A stretch of DNA of 64,000 bases from Peribacillus sp. ACCC06369 (GCF_030348945.1 NZ_JAUCEN010000002.1:2542001-2606000), one strand, 5' to 3'. Shown: positions 46,163-55,815, numbered from the stretch's first letter. A program made the numbers and translations. The notes: generated from the sequence alone by a model not told the origin.

Positions 46163-47249
46163 ATTTCCACCATTTTGTTTGAGGGAAATCTGTTGTCCCA
46201 ATCATTACTGGCTCGCCTAGTTGAGGTGTGCAGACCTGTACAGCATGATCATTGGCCGCTTTTGTTACCCGTTCTATCGGGTCTGTCCAGTCATGAAAAG
46301 ACAATGTGAAACCTGCCCAATGAATGGGGATCATCAGTTTTCCTTCTACATCGATGTGTGCTTGAACAGTTTCTTCAGGCATCATATGGATGGTTGACCA
46401 ACGCTCATCATATTGGCCGCATTCCATTAAAGTTAAATCAAAAGGACCGTATTTTTTGCCGATTTCTTTAAAATGGCCACCATATCCACTGTCGCCGCTG
46501 AAGAATACCTTTTCTTGTTTGCCATTAATTACCCAAGAACACCAAAGTGTCGTATTGCCATCGTTTAAACTTCTTCCAGAAAAATGCCTTGCAGGCGTAC
46601 AAACAAATTGCAACTCTTTGAATGAAACTTCATCCCACCAATTGTGTTCCTGAATCAGTTCTTTTTTCACGCCCCATCTTTCAAGATGTCCACCGACACC
46701 GAGTGGAACAATGAACTGACCGACCTTATCTTTTAATTTCTTTATTGAGAAATAATCCAAATGATCGTAGTGGTCATGTGAGAGTAAGACGGCATCGATA
46801 GGTGGCAGCAAATCCAAATCGATAGGCAACTCCCCGCTAAAGCGCTTGTTTCCAAACCAAGGAAAGGGAGTGGGGGCTTTTCCAAACATTGGATCCACTA
46901 AAATGGTTTTACCATCCAACTCCAACATGAATGCAGAATGACCAAACCAGGTGATTTTATTGGAATTCTCAGATGATGCAGGTTCTTTTGCTCCTATTAC
47001 AATTGGATGGTCGGGCCTTCTTTTTGGATTGCCTTTTATGTAATCCCTTAAAATGGAACCAGTATGTTTAAGGCTCATCGCTTGACCAGCAGGAATCTGA
47101 TTGTGGAATTTACCCTTGGCAAAATTCTCTTTTGTAGTGAATGCTCTCACTTTTTCTTTGTTTGTCCGCCTCCCTAGCGGAGGATAGAGGTTAAGGAAAA
47201 GTAACAATAATATAAAAAAAGAAATGATGATCTTTATAATTTTCAGCAT
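46161..47249 (-). CDS. Metallo-beta-lactamase-fold hydrolase, NAPE-PLD/UlaG-like
   Basis: 362 residues with an N-terminal membrane helix (about 4-22) that anchors it. The metal-binding set is complete: SHDHYDHLD (about residues 157-165), H in TPARHFSGR, D in SGDSGYGGHF, and H in IPIHWAGF. WFGHSAFMLEL opens the fold. Proteins of this group hydrolyse phospholipid-like substrates in other organisms; the bacterial substrate is unknown. AGGAA-type signal upstream; monocistronic. Confidence 0.85.
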   Translation of the reverse strand: MLKIIKIIISFFILLLLFLNLYPPLGRRTNKEKVRAFTTKENFAKGKFHNQIPAGQAMSLKHTGSILRDYIKGNPKRRPDHPIVIGAKEPASSENSNKITWFGHSAFMLELDGKTILVDPMFGKAPTPFPWFGNKRFSGELPIDLDLLPPIDAVLLSHDHYDHLDYFSIKKLKDKVGQFIVPLGVGGHLERWGVKKELIQEHNWWDEVSFKELQFVCTPARHFSGRSLNDGNTTLWCSWVINGKQEKVFFSGDSGYGGHFKEIGKKYGPFDLTLMECGQYDERWSTIHMMPEETVQAHIDVEGKLMIPIHWAGFTLSFHDWTDPIERVTKAANDHAVQVCTPQLGEPVMIGTTDFPQTKWWK

Positions 47250-47522
47250 GAATATGTTCCTCCCATATTAATCAGACCTTTTCGTTAACTTATCATATCA
47301 CAGAATATATAAGGTTATTTAATGCGATGTCCCACAATGGAAATGATTTGGATTTACCCTTCAGGTCTATAGATGTGAACCGATGATTCATTAACTCTAA
47401 ACTCACTTTGGGAGTCAAGTGAAAACTCATCGACAGTGGTTAAGTTTCACACGCCCTAGGCAGGGAATAGAGGTATATATAATGAATAATATAGAGTACG
47501 GAATAAGAAATGTAGCAGCAGG

Positions 47523-48296
47523 ATGAAGGGTAGGGTGATAAGTCGATTGTTAATGTTTTTCAGAGTCTTTGTATGGGTAGTATTTTTTGCTTTATTGGCA
47601 TATGTCATTCTTTCTTGGAAATATAAAGACAAGGTAACTAAAAGGATTGAAGCGATTCGAAAAACCTGGTATGTCATTTTTATACTGGGAGCATTGATTT
47701 ATTGGAATTTCTATCCGATGAGTATATTTAATGAGTGGAAAAATTTTTTGATTATGGCTATCGTATTTATCCTCATTGATATGTTTGTGTTCTTGAGCAT
47801 GTATATATCCAAAATTGGCGATAACGAACTGTCCTATGCAACAAAAGCTGTTGCGGAAAGTGACAAACTTTTAACGGATAATAGGGAAAAGGTCAAGAAT
47901 ATGTTTCATCTCCTAAAGAAAGAAGGGATTCCTGAGTATTATCAAACGAATAAGGAATACTTGGCTTATTTGAGCATTCTCCTTCAAGCTTATGCAGCAA
48001 AGGAAGGGATGGACGTGAAAATTCTTCCTTTCAAAACGGAACAGGACAAGCAATTGGTGATAAATGGGCATCCGAACTTGAATGGCAGTACCATTCGTGC
48101 TACATTGGAAAGAGAAGATACGTATTATAATGATGAAGAGAAAATGGCTCTGCAGCCTGTAAGCATTTTGATGGAACCCTATATCCTTGACGTGAAATCA
48201 GAAAGCTTCGTTTCAGAAGTCGATTGTTTATTAATAGCCTTATTAATCATGATGTTCGATATGGTCATAAAACATAACCAAGGTGGTGAAGGATAA
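47523..48296 (+). CDS. spoIISA: SpoIISA-type membrane toxin
   Basis: 257 residues by the longest frame; alignment with the start of B. subtilis SpoIISA suggests initiation may be up to ten codons later (MFFRVFVW). Three membrane helices (about 11-30, 48-64 and 73-94) include AIRKTWYVIFILGALIYW and a helix-3 IDMFVFLSMY. A cytosolic domain of about 150 residues follows. The toxin damages the membrane in growing or sporulating cells unless bound by SpoIISB. The antitoxin gene starts on the next base after the stop. Confidence 0.88.
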   Translation: MKGRVISRLLMFFRVFVWVVFFALLAYVILSWKYKDKVTKRIEAIRKTWYVIFILGALIYWNFYPMSIFNEWKNFLIMAIVFILIDMFVFLSMYISKIGDNELSYATKAVAESDKLLTDNREKVKNMFHLLKKEGIPEYYQTNKEYLAYLSILLQAYAAKEGMDVKILPFKTEQDKQLVINGHPNLNGSTIRATLEREDTYYNDEEKMALQPVSILMEPYILDVKSESFVSEVDCLLIALLIMMFDMVIKHNQGGEG

Positions 48297-48476
48297 ATGA
48301 GCATTTATGATAAAGCTGGCAGCGAAGTGTCAGTTACCGTAATCAAACCACAGGTGAAAATACCCAATGTAGGATTAAGTCCCCATACTAAAAAGGTGAT
48401 GAAACAGAACGAACGCATTATCCTGAAACAAAAAGAAAAAGCTGATCGCTTCAGCCGGTTAAAAAATGTTTTATAA
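48297..48476 (+). CDS. spoIISB: SpoIISB-type antitoxin
   Basis: 59 residues; ATG follows the toxin TAA directly with GGTGAAGG in the end of spoIISA as binding site, so translation is coupled. A basic, mostly disordered peptide with the characteristic SPHTKKVMKQNERI segment that in B. subtilis (SPHTARIFKENERL) wraps around the SpoIISA cytosolic domain. Too short for usual gene finders. Confidence 0.85.
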   Translation: MSIYDKAGSEVSVTVIKPQVKIPNVGLSPHTKKVMKQNERIILKQKEKADRFSRLKNVL

Positions 48477-48572
48477 GAAACGGGGCAGAGGTTTTTCCTT
48501 TGCCTGATGATATTTAATGGAAAACCCGCATATACTATTCAAAATTAAAGAATAGGAAGGGTCTTTCAGAAT

Positions 48573-48710
48573 ATGAACAAAAAACCCGAGAGAGTTAACA
48601 TCCCGGCCCCCTCCGCTTCACCATCCGAGAAACGGATACATAAGGGAAATGCTGATCTGCTCAAGCTTTTGCAAAGGTTGAAAGCTAAACGTTGGATTTT
48701 TTTAAGGTGA
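48573..48710 (+). CDS. spoIISC: SpoIISC-like third component
   Basis: 45 residues, the same length as B. subtilis SpoIISC to my memory, from ATG with GGAAGGG about 11 bases upstream. It is basic, with SPSEKRIHKGNADLL, which parallels the SPHT...ENERL antitoxin motif. It lies 96 bases after spoIISB and a weak GGCA...TGCC hairpin separates them. A terminator follows. In B. subtilis the third gene acts as a second antitoxin; the same is inferred here. Confidence 0.6.
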   Translation: MNKKPERVNIPAPSASPSEKRIHKGNADLLKLLQRLKAKRWIFLR

Positions 48711-48715
48711 AAGAA

Positions 48716-48746
48716 AGCCAGTCTCTAAGGAGAACTGGTTTTTTTT
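48716..48746 (+). terminator. Intrinsic terminator of the spoIIS locus
   Basis: CCAGT/ACTGG stem with further imperfect pairing, then eight T. Confidence 0.8.
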
Positions 48747-48760
48747 GAATTTTCCGAAAA

Positions 48761-49720
48761 TCACAGCGGGTGGTAGTATTGAATATTCTTACGACCAGAT
48801 TCTTTAGCCTTATACATCGTACGATCCGCTTTTGTCAAAAGTGACTCCATTTTCGTACCATTATGAGGATAAAAGCTTATCCCTATGCTAGCCGATACAA
48901 AATGATCATTTCCATTAATTTGAATGGGCATGGTGGATAAATGGTTCAATAATAATTCAGCGCTTTGCTGTGTGCTTTTCATAAAATCCTCACAATGGGA
49001 TGGATGTAATAATACAATGAATTCATCTCCACCGATTCTAGCCACATGACTGTCACCAGGTACGGTTTGCAAAAGACATCCAGCTGCCTGTTTAATAACC
49101 TCGTCACCAGCATCATGACCAAAGGAATCATTGAAAGATTTAAAGTGGTCAAGATCGATGTAAAGAATGGCCATTTCATCGTTTTGTTTATTCTTTTGAT
49201 AATCAAAATAATTATAAATGAAGTGCCTATTATAAAGACCTGTCAAAGGATCCCTGATAATTCCATTTTCAAGAATGATGGTTTGACTAATCAAAGCTGC
49301 CAAAGACTTAATGAGTATCAGATCATACTCTTTAAAATCATAGGGTTTAATGTCGAATGCACATAATGTACCAATGATTTCACCCTCATTAATAAGGGGG
49401 GCCCCCATAAAACAACCGTTTCCAATAAACTTCGTCGCAGGGTGTCCACTAGTCAAATCATGTTCCTTTAAATTCGGGATAACAAGTGGTTCCAAGCCAT
49501 TCTCAACAACTAATTTGCAATAAACCATATTATAAGGAATGATGTCACCTTCACAAATTAACTTTGCATTTCTATTGAAGGATTTGATTATAAAACTCTG
49601 TATGGGATTCAATATCGAAAGGAAGAATGTATTCACACCAATGCTTTGAGCTAATAGTGTTAATACTTCTTTAGCGATTGAGTCCAAATTTTTAAAATAA
49701 TTGATATCTTGTTGAATCAT
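48761..49720 (-). CDS. Diguanylate cyclase with GAF sensor domain
   Basis: 319 residues, cytoplasmic. Residues about 10-150 form a GAF domain (FMGAPLINEGEIIGTLCAFD). Residues about 155-317 form a GGDEF domain with RDPLTGLYNR, YIDLDHFKSFND, and the active-site A-R-I-GGDEF (230-234), then a KADRTMYKAKESGRN-type end. All active-site residues are present; no RxxD product-inhibition site precedes GGDEF. It should make c-di-GMP in response to a small-molecule or redox cue. GAGG lies just upstream of the ATG. Confidence 0.9.
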   Translation of the reverse strand: MIQQDINYFKNLDSIAKEVLTLLAQSIGVNTFFLSILNPIQSFIIKSFNRNAKLICEGDIIPYNMVYCKLVVENGLEPLVIPNLKEHDLTSGHPATKFIGNGCFMGAPLINEGEIIGTLCAFDIKPYDFKEYDLILIKSLAALISQTIILENGIIRDPLTGLYNRHFIYNYFDYQKNKQNDEMAILYIDLDHFKSFNDSFGHDAGDEVIKQAAGCLLQTVPGDSHVARIGGDEFIVLLHPSHCEDFMKSTQQSAELLLNHLSTMPIQINGNDHFVSASIGISFYPHNGTKMESLLTKADRTMYKAKESGRKNIQYYHPL

Positions 49721-50331
49721 TTTAAGGCTCCTCTTTTATCTACAGTCTTTTTAGGTTTCCGGATGTTATTTCTCATATTGAACTAGAAAGACACGAAAGC
49801 GGAATCTGAATACCGTGACAGTCGTCCGGATTTCCACTAAACTCAATTAAGAGGTGGGATTCGTTTTATTGGATATTGTAATCGAGAAGTAGCCGATCGT
49901 GTAATGGGCTGTTTCTATTTTTCTTGGTTCAGTACGAATGTCAGTCAGTTAAAAATTGCCCTTTACCTTAATATCGGTTTTTTTTAATATCATTAAATTT
50001 TCATGCGCCTGTTGACCAAATAGCTAAATCGTGGATTGTTTTCTGAATGCGGGATAGACTTCACTTTCTTAAAGTCGATAATCAGTCTATCTAATATCTA
50101 TTATACTGTACGTGAAATGGTAAGAGTACCTTAAACGTACATACTTGGATTGGAATTAACCCGAGCGCGTCCGGAGGTCATACAGCTTGGCATTTCTGCT
50201 TTTTATCATGATTAACGAAACACATGAATTATATAGATAAAACGAATGTATCTCGCTCATTTAAAACAATGTTTTGGAGAGGATAATAGGTAAGAATTAG
50301 TACATAACGGATAATTCAAAAGGGGATCATT
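49721..50331 (+). other. Long intergenic region, nothing firm
   Basis: About 600 bases between divergent genes. TCTACAGTCTTTTTAGG near 49740 resembles the end of the miniature element and may be a worn end. No gene, riboswitch or clear promoter. Confidence 0.45.
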
Positions 50332-52902
50332 ATGGGAAAATTAGAAAGTATATATCCTATTGCTATAGAGAATACAAAGGAAAAAATAATCCAGGATATG
50401 GATTTTTATTTCGAGAATCAAGAGTCAATGCCTTCATATGCAACATATTTATCTGACAGGATGTCTTTTATTGAGCAAATTTGGATTAATGTTTGGTTAA
50501 ATAAAGCATCAAACGATGTGCCGAGAAAGGAAAAAAAGGTGTTTCTTAGCGAAAGGGGATTTGTTACGGAAGGCTCAGATCATAAGCTGATCAATAGCAT
50601 GTTCCGGAATGAATTAAAGAAGTATCGCCCATTTGATGCCTTGTCGTGGATTAAAAAATCCTTTGCTGAAAATCCAGATGATTGGGAGAAGAGATATAAA
50701 AATGCGAGGGAAAACTTCTTTAAACGACAAGATGAACAGCGGATAGCTAAGCAGCGTTGGAAGATACGCGTAAGGCTACAAGAAGAGGCCAATACATTTT
50801 TTGAAAAAAACTCACTTCTTTTATATTTACATGTCAGGTATCATATTGCCGGAATTTTGGCAGCGGATCTTAATAATAAACCTAAATTCCAATATGTCGA
50901 TCCATACTTGCTTGAAGAACAATTGGTTGAAGAAGGTGGATTTCAACCTAACGAATACCTAATGGTCACCGACTTTTTGGAAGAGCTGACAGGGGATATT
51001 CACACGTTACTCGATTGGGGAAAAAACCATTATGAATATGAAAATTATTTTTACCGGTATGAAAGGTTAGTTTCGGATTTCATTATGAAATTAGCACCTA
51101 AAAAATACTTGAACCATTTACCTGTAGCACTGCATCATGATTTTTTGGAGTCATATGGTGAGAGACTGACGGTTGAAGCCCTTCAAGGTATACTACGGGA
51201 TGAATTGACTGATTTGTCTCAGGCCTGTTTTGATGAACTTCAGGAAGAATACCTTTCTGATTTAATGAACCTCGAAGGAATACCTTTTGATGAAACATTG
51301 CATGAAGAAATATTTGAAAAGGACGAGGCGAACAGAGAAAGAAGAAAAGCTGAAGTATTGGCAGAGGAAGCAAAAAAGCGGGCTGAAGAGCAAAGGATGA
51401 TTGATGACATCATAGGTAAGGCCTATACTCCATCATTAGGGAAAAAGGTTAGGTATGTTTTGCATATCGGAGAGACTAATACCGGGAAGACTCATAGGGC
51501 TCTACAAAAAATGAAGGAAGCAGAGAGCGGTTTGTATCTAGCTCCCCTAAGACTGCTGGCCCTCGAAGTGTTTGATAAATTAAATGCGGATGGTGTTCCT
51601 TGCTCATTAAAAACCGGTGAAGAAGAAAAGGCAGTTGCGGGTGCCAATCATGTCTCGAGCACCGTTGAAATGTTTCATGAAAAGGACTACCATGAAGTAA
51701 TCGTTATAGATGAAGCCCAAATGATAGCCGATAAAGATCGAGGCTTTTCGTGGTTTCGGGCAATCACGCAAGCAAATGCGAGAGAGGTCCATATCATCGG
51801 AAGCAAGAATATCAAAATGATGCTTCTGAACCTTTTGAATGAGGCAGATTTAGAACTCCACGAATACAGACGGGAAATACCGCTTGAGGTAGAACAAAAG
51901 GAATTTGGATTGAAGTATACCAAAAAAGGAGATGCCCTAATTTGTTTTTCGAGAAGGCAGGTACTGGAAACCGCGTCCCGTCTAAAAGAGAGTGGACATA
52001 ATGTCAGCATGATATACGGCAGTATGCCTCCAGAAAATAGAAAACGGCAAATAGAGTTATTCAATCGCGGTGAAACATCAGTTGTCGTTGCCACAGATGC
52101 GATTGGGATGGGATTGAACTTGCCAATCCGCCGTATCGTCTTTCTTGAAAATGAAAAATTCGACGGGACACGAAGAAGAAGATTGACTTCTCAAGAAATC
52201 AAACAGATCGCAGGGCGGGCGGGTAGAAAAGGTATTTACGACACTGGCAAGGTAGCATTTACAGCAGAGATTAGAATCATGAATAAGTTGCTGGAACAAG
52301 TGGATGAACCCGTTCAAACCTTCACCATTGCCCCAACCTCTGCTGTATTTGAACGTTTTCAAAAATATTACCGGAACATGGGAACATTTTTCGAAATGTG
52401 GGAAAGGTTCGAGCCCCCTAAAGGCACGAAAAAGGCATCTCTATCGGAAGAAAGGGAGCTTTACGAGCTGATACGGGATACTGAAATCGAAGCGCGTTTT
52501 TCCTTAATGGATTTATATGGTTTCCTGCATATTCCTTTTTCAGCCAAGGAACCAAGTCTGATCAGGCAGTGGCTGGAAACGGTCGAAGCGATTGCCGAGG
52601 GCAGTGATCTTCCTGAACCGATCATCAAGACTAGAAACCTGGAGGAATTGGAGCTTTCTTATAAAGCGATAGGGCTTCATTTATTATTCTTGTATCGGAT
52701 GGGCAAGAGGACTGAAGCTGTTTATTGGGAGCGTATCCGTGAAGAAATCAGTGATGGCGTCCATGATCAGTTAAAAGATGAAATGTTGAATTATCAAAAA
52801 AAATGCAAGCGCTGTGGAAAAAGGTTGCCGAATGACTCACGTTTTAATATATGTGATGCATGTTACCATAGAGGGCCTAGGAAGTCGCACAGGTTCAAGT
52901 AA
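50332..52902 (+). CDS. Suv3-like SF2 RNA helicase with C-terminal zinc ribbon
   Basis: 856 residues; AAAGGGGA upstream of ATG. The first 370 or so residues are a helical, charged region without a known name. The helicase core (about 372-640) has Walker A GETNTGKT, APLRLLALE, motif II DEAQ, IGSKN, ATDAIGMGLN and QIAGRAGRKG. The GETNTGKT/APLRLLA pairing is typical of SUV3, the mitochondrial RNA helicase. A Suv3-type C-terminal helical region follows. The last 30 residues hold a CKRCG...CDACY zinc ribbon. Probably an RNA-unwinding enzyme in RNA decay or surveillance. Monocistronic. Confidence 0.85.
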   Translation: MGKLESIYPIAIENTKEKIIQDMDFYFENQESMPSYATYLSDRMSFIEQIWINVWLNKASNDVPRKEKKVFLSERGFVTEGSDHKLINSMFRNELKKYRPFDALSWIKKSFAENPDDWEKRYKNARENFFKRQDEQRIAKQRWKIRVRLQEEANTFFEKNSLLLYLHVRYHIAGILAADLNNKPKFQYVDPYLLEEQLVEEGGFQPNEYLMVTDFLEELTGDIHTLLDWGKNHYEYENYFYRYERLVSDFIMKLAPKKYLNHLPVALHHDFLESYGERLTVEALQGILRDELTDLSQACFDELQEEYLSDLMNLEGIPFDETLHEEIFEKDEANRERRKAEVLAEEAKKRAEEQRMIDDIIGKAYTPSLGKKVRYVLHIGETNTGKTHRALQKMKEAESGLYLAPLRLLALEVFDKLNADGVPCSLKTGEEEKAVAGANHVSSTVEMFHEKDYHEVIVIDEAQMIADKDRGFSWFRAITQANAREVHIIGSKNIKMMLLNLLNEADLELHEYRREIPLEVEQKEFGLKYTKKGDALICFSRRQVLETASRLKESGHNVSMIYGSMPPENRKRQIELFNRGETSVVVATDAIGMGLNLPIRRIVFLENEKFDGTRRRRLTSQEIKQIAGRAGRKGIYDTGKVAFTAEIRIMNKLLEQVDEPVQTFTIAPTSAVFERFQKYYRNMGTFFEMWERFEPPKGTKKASLSEERELYELIRDTEIEARFSLMDLYGFLHIPFSAKEPSLIRQWLETVEAIAEGSDLPEPIIKTRNLEELELSYKAIGLHLLFLYRMGKRTEAVYWERIREEISDGVHDQLKDEMLNYQKKCKRCGKRLPNDSRFNICDACYHRGPRKSHRFK

Positions 52903-52924
52903 CGAATTCTTTCTGATGTTAAAT

Positions 52925-52963
52925 ACCCAAATAACGTACACCTTTGGTGTACGTTATTTGGGT
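52925..52963. terminator. Long perfect hairpin between convergent genes
   Basis: Eighteen-base perfect stem (ACCCAAATAACG... with its complement), three-base loop, no clear T run. It probably ends or insulates both transcripts. Confidence 0.65.
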
Positions 52964-52986
52964 TAAAAGTGGTTGTATATATTCAC

Positions 52987-53202
52987 TTAGTCATTTCGTT
53001 TCGATTTAGCAATAAGTGCTGCTTGCCGCTTCATTCGTTTATTAGCTTGTTTATCATGCACCACTAAGATGGCATGAATTAAACCGGGAACATAGAAAAA
53101 TAGTGTGAGGATTAAGTTAAGCACTGCCTGAATAGGTTTACCCACTAATAATACGGCTAAGGGAGGGAAAAGAATCGCGATTAAATATAGAATAATGAAC
53201 AC
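52987..53202 (-). CDS. YqaE/Pmp3 family small membrane protein
   Basis: 71 residues with two membrane helices: ILFPPLAVLLVGK and LNLILTLFFYVPGLIHAILVV. This is the UPF0057/Pmp3 pattern, followed by a basic tail. Family members are linked to membrane potential and salt or cold stress. Monocistronic. Confidence 0.88.
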   Translation of the reverse strand: MFIILYLIAILFPPLAVLLVGKPIQAVLNLILTLFFYVPGLIHAILVVHDKQANKRMKRQAALIAKSKRND

Positions 53203-53496
53203 TCTCCATTTAAAAATTTCATCTGACCATTTCCTTTTTGATCATTCATGATATTCATTTAGATGATCCTTATATTCAAACACTAATACTTGCGTTGGTA
53301 TCGCCTTGATAAATATATGCTTTAAGTCCCGATTCATACCCAAGCGAGCAGCATTCTGTCTAAAGGGTATATTTTTCATCCGATTATAGCAGGAGTGGGA
53401 TGGCTAAGAATTAGAAATTATCGTTTTGGCCGGTAGTGGGCAAAATAACGCCGTTTTTTATGTTAGAATAATCAGAAAACCAAAAGTGAAAGCGGG

Positions 53497-54174
53497 ATGT
53501 TTATGAGAAAAAAGATAGGCTGTTTGCATGCACACTACACAAATATAGAATACATAGAAAAAGCATTCTCGAAATTTGATATAGAATGGCTTCATTTTGT
53601 AGATCCAGGAATGATGCACCGGGTGGCAACGGATGAAAAGTTTAAGTATTCGGATGCTCAAAAAACGGTTAAAGAAAAAGTTGAATGGATTGCCAATTGT
53701 AAAGTGGATGCCATCCTGATAACCTGTACGAACTACATCGCCTTTTTAAACGAAGAACAACTATCCTTACCCATGCCTATCATTAAAATCGATGAACCGT
53801 ATTTTGAGCAGATTTGCCAATTGCAGCAGCCGCAAGTCATATTATTCACGAACCCTGCTACAGTTAAAGGAACAGTCAAACGTTTAAATGCCCATTCTGA
53901 AAAATATGGGGGTGTGGATTTTGAAGTTATCATCATCGACAATACCTTTGAATACATTATGCAGGGATTGGGTGAGAAATATAGCCAGGAAATCGTGAAG
54001 TTCCTGCATGACTTTAATAACGAAAATAAACTGCTGTCGGTTGCTCAACTATCAATGGTTGACGCAGCCAAGAGATATGAGTTTCAGACAGGAAGATCAA
54101 TTTTAAATCCATTGCAAGCATTAGTGGATTCAATGATCGATCAACTAAAACTAAGTTCATTGAACGGTATTTGA
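53497..54174 (+). CDS. Asp/Glu racemase-like protein
   Basis: 225 residues (or 223 from ATG at 53503). The N-terminal half has IGCLHAHYTNIEYI and a central AILITCTNYIAF with a cysteine in the position of the first catalytic Cys of aspartate/glutamate racemases. The second half has VILFTNPATVKGTVKR and VAQLSMVDAA, where the second catalytic cysteine would be expected but is not seen. So the fold may be kept while racemisation is doubtful. Monocistronic with a downstream terminator. Confidence 0.6.
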   Translation: MFMRKKIGCLHAHYTNIEYIEKAFSKFDIEWLHFVDPGMMHRVATDEKFKYSDAQKTVKEKVEWIANCKVDAILITCTNYIAFLNEEQLSLPMPIIKIDEPYFEQICQLQQPQVILFTNPATVKGTVKRLNAHSEKYGGVDFEVIIIDNTFEYIMQGLGEKYSQEIVKFLHDFNNENKLLSVAQLSMVDAAKRYEFQTGRSILNPLQALVDSMIDQLKLSSLNGI

Positions 54175-54248
54175 ATCAGAAGGTTCCTGGTGCTTCATGA
54201 ACGGCATGAACTTTATATTCAATAATATATATAAAATGAAAGAAGAAT

Positions 54249-54283
54249 TCCCTGTAGTTAATCTCCATGCAGGGATTTTTTTA
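54249..54283 (+). terminator. Intrinsic terminator
   Basis: CCCTG/CAGGG stem plus flanking pairs, 15-base loop, seven T. It also overlaps the 3' end of the convergent gene. Confidence 0.7.
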
Positions 54284-54595
54284 TTTTTCCTTAGTGCGGA
54301 TTTGTTCACGGATGGTTTCAAGTTCTTCAAGGGATAGATCTGTCAGGGAATTTTTTATTTCTTCTTCGACCCTTTTTCGATCTAGCTCCCTATATTGGCT
54401 CCACCAATCCCGCAACCCTTCTGTGTTTTCAAGAAGATATTCTATATCAATTTCTTCTTGCTCATCATCTGATAAATATCTCATGACCGCACCTAATAAT
54501 CGATTGAGTTTGACTATTTCACTTTCCTTATCAGGTGAAGCAAGAGTATCTTTCTCTTCTGAATCATTTTTAGCTGGAACGTTCCGAGGTGTCAT
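54281..54595 (-). CDS. Small acidic hypothetical protein
   Basis: 104 residues with AGGAGGA six bases before ATG. A polar, probably disordered N-terminus (about 1-25) leads to helical, strongly acidic segments (EIVKLNRLLGAVMRYLSDDE, WWSQYRELDRKRVEEEI). No membrane segment or domain known to me. Monocistronic. Confidence 0.7.
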   Translation of the reverse strand: MTPRNVPAKNDSEEKDTLASPDKESEIVKLNRLLGAVMRYLSDDEQEEIDIEYLLENTEGLRDWWSQYRELDRKRVEEEIKNSLTDLSLEELETIREQIRTKEK

Positions 54596-54913
54596 GGTAT
54601 CCTCCTGTTTTTAATAGTAGTGTGCCTAAAAAGGGCGGATTTCAATATAAGATTTTGGTATATTAAAAAATTTCATTTTTTAATACTTTTGTAAGTGAGG
54701 ACATCAATATGATTAATTATAATTCCAACATATACCTCGTTAGAATATATGTGTATATCGTCACCTTTTAAAAGATTAAAAAAAGAATGGGTAAGTAGAG
54801 GTTAAGCCTGATGGGGGAAAAAGTCTGTAAAAGTGACCTGACAAGGGACGGACTTTAGGGAATGAATGGAAGGACCAGTGCATAAATTTAAATGAAGGGA
54901 GTGGAGAAATGAA
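54596..54913 (+). other. Promoter region of the DUF948 pair
   Basis: About 320 bases without a gene. TGGGTAAG near 54789 with TTTTAA upstream is reminiscent of a sigma-B promoter but the spacing is poor. Confidence 0.35.
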
Positions 54914-55300
54914 ATGTTCATGAAATTAAGTGTGGCCAGTGTCTCCGGAGCTGTCGTGTATTTGATATATAATGTCAACCAGACGCTGCGTAAAGGAATG
55001 GGGACGCTCGAAGAAACAAATAAGACACTGGAAGAGGTTAGAAACGCAGTACATGGATTGACGCAGGAGTCCAAACAATTGATCCACTCTGCGAATCAAG
55101 TTACAGCAGATGTAAAAGGGAAGATGGAAAATGTCGATCCTTTGCTAGAATCCGCCCAAGATGTTGGGGAAATGATTCATAATGTGACCAATTCCATGAA
55201 AGAAGCCAGCTTGGATGGCCGCAAAAAAAATGATTTATCCACTCCGACAGCTCCTTCAACTCAAACTGAAGCTGAGGGCATACAAATCAAAATCAAATAG
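54914..55300 (+). CDS. DUF948-domain protein, first of a tandem pair
   Basis: 128 residues. A short N-terminal hydrophobic stretch (about 4-20) then a helical DUF948 region (NQTLRKGMGTLEETNKTLEE, then TADVKGKMENVDPLLESAQD) and a polar tail. Compared with its neighbour the N-terminal helix is short, but GGAGAAATGAA upstream supports this start. DUF948 proteins (YtxG-type) are membrane-tethered and belong to general-stress operons in B. subtilis. It shares about half its residues with the next gene, so the pair arose by duplication. Confidence 0.75.
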   Translation: MFMKLSVASVSGAVVYLIYNVNQTLRKGMGTLEETNKTLEEVRNAVHGLTQESKQLIHSANQVTADVKGKMENVDPLLESAQDVGEMIHNVTNSMKEASLDGRKKNDLSTPTAPSTQTEAEGIQIKIK

Positions 55301-55397
55301 TGCTATTGGTCATCTTTAAAAAAACATGCACCCCGGGATCCACTAACATATTTGGATTAATCGTTTCTACTTTTAAATTTAGAGGGGGAGCTTTGAC

Positions 55398-55763
55398 ATG
55401 ATTATTCAATATAGTGTGGCTGCAATCGCTTTAGCCTTCATTTGGTTGGTCGTTTTTTTGATCAGTACACTGCAAAAGGGAATGGCCACTATAGGAGAAG
55501 CCAATCAAACATTGGTTGAAGTGAGAAGTGCCATCCACGATTTATCCGGAGAATCGAAACAACTGTTGCAAACCGCAAATGAAATCACCGACGATGTAAA
55601 AACTAAAATGAAAACGGTTGAACCTTTATTGGATTCTGCTCAGGATGTTGGTGAAGCGATACATTCAGTTACAGACTCTGTTAAAAAAGCCACTAACGGC
55701 TTCCGGACAGAGTTTACCCCGAAAAAAATCAATGCTATCAAACCCAAAAGCCAATTTAGATAA
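55398..55763 (+). CDS. DUF948-domain protein, second of a tandem pair
   Basis: 121 residues; GAGGGGGAG lies before ATG. A full N-terminal membrane helix (about 4-26) is followed by the same DUF948 pattern as the preceding gene (LQKGMATIGEANQTLVEV, TDDVKTKMKTVEPLLDSAQD). A basic tail ends the protein. Gap to the first copy is 97 bases; a shared terminator follows. Confidence 0.78.
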   Translation: MIIQYSVAAIALAFIWLVVFLISTLQKGMATIGEANQTLVEVRSAIHDLSGESKQLLQTANEITDDVKTKMKTVEPLLDSAQDVGEAIHSVTDSVKKATNGFRTEFTPKKINAIKPKSQFR

Positions 55764-55782
55764 AAAGAACATAAAAAAAGTG

Positions 55783-55815
55783 AAAGACACTACCGGGATT
55801 GGGAGTGTCTTTTTT
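55783..55815 (+). terminator. Intrinsic terminator of the DUF948 pair
   Basis: AAGACACT/AGTGTCTT stem, 12-base loop, six T. Confidence 0.85.
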
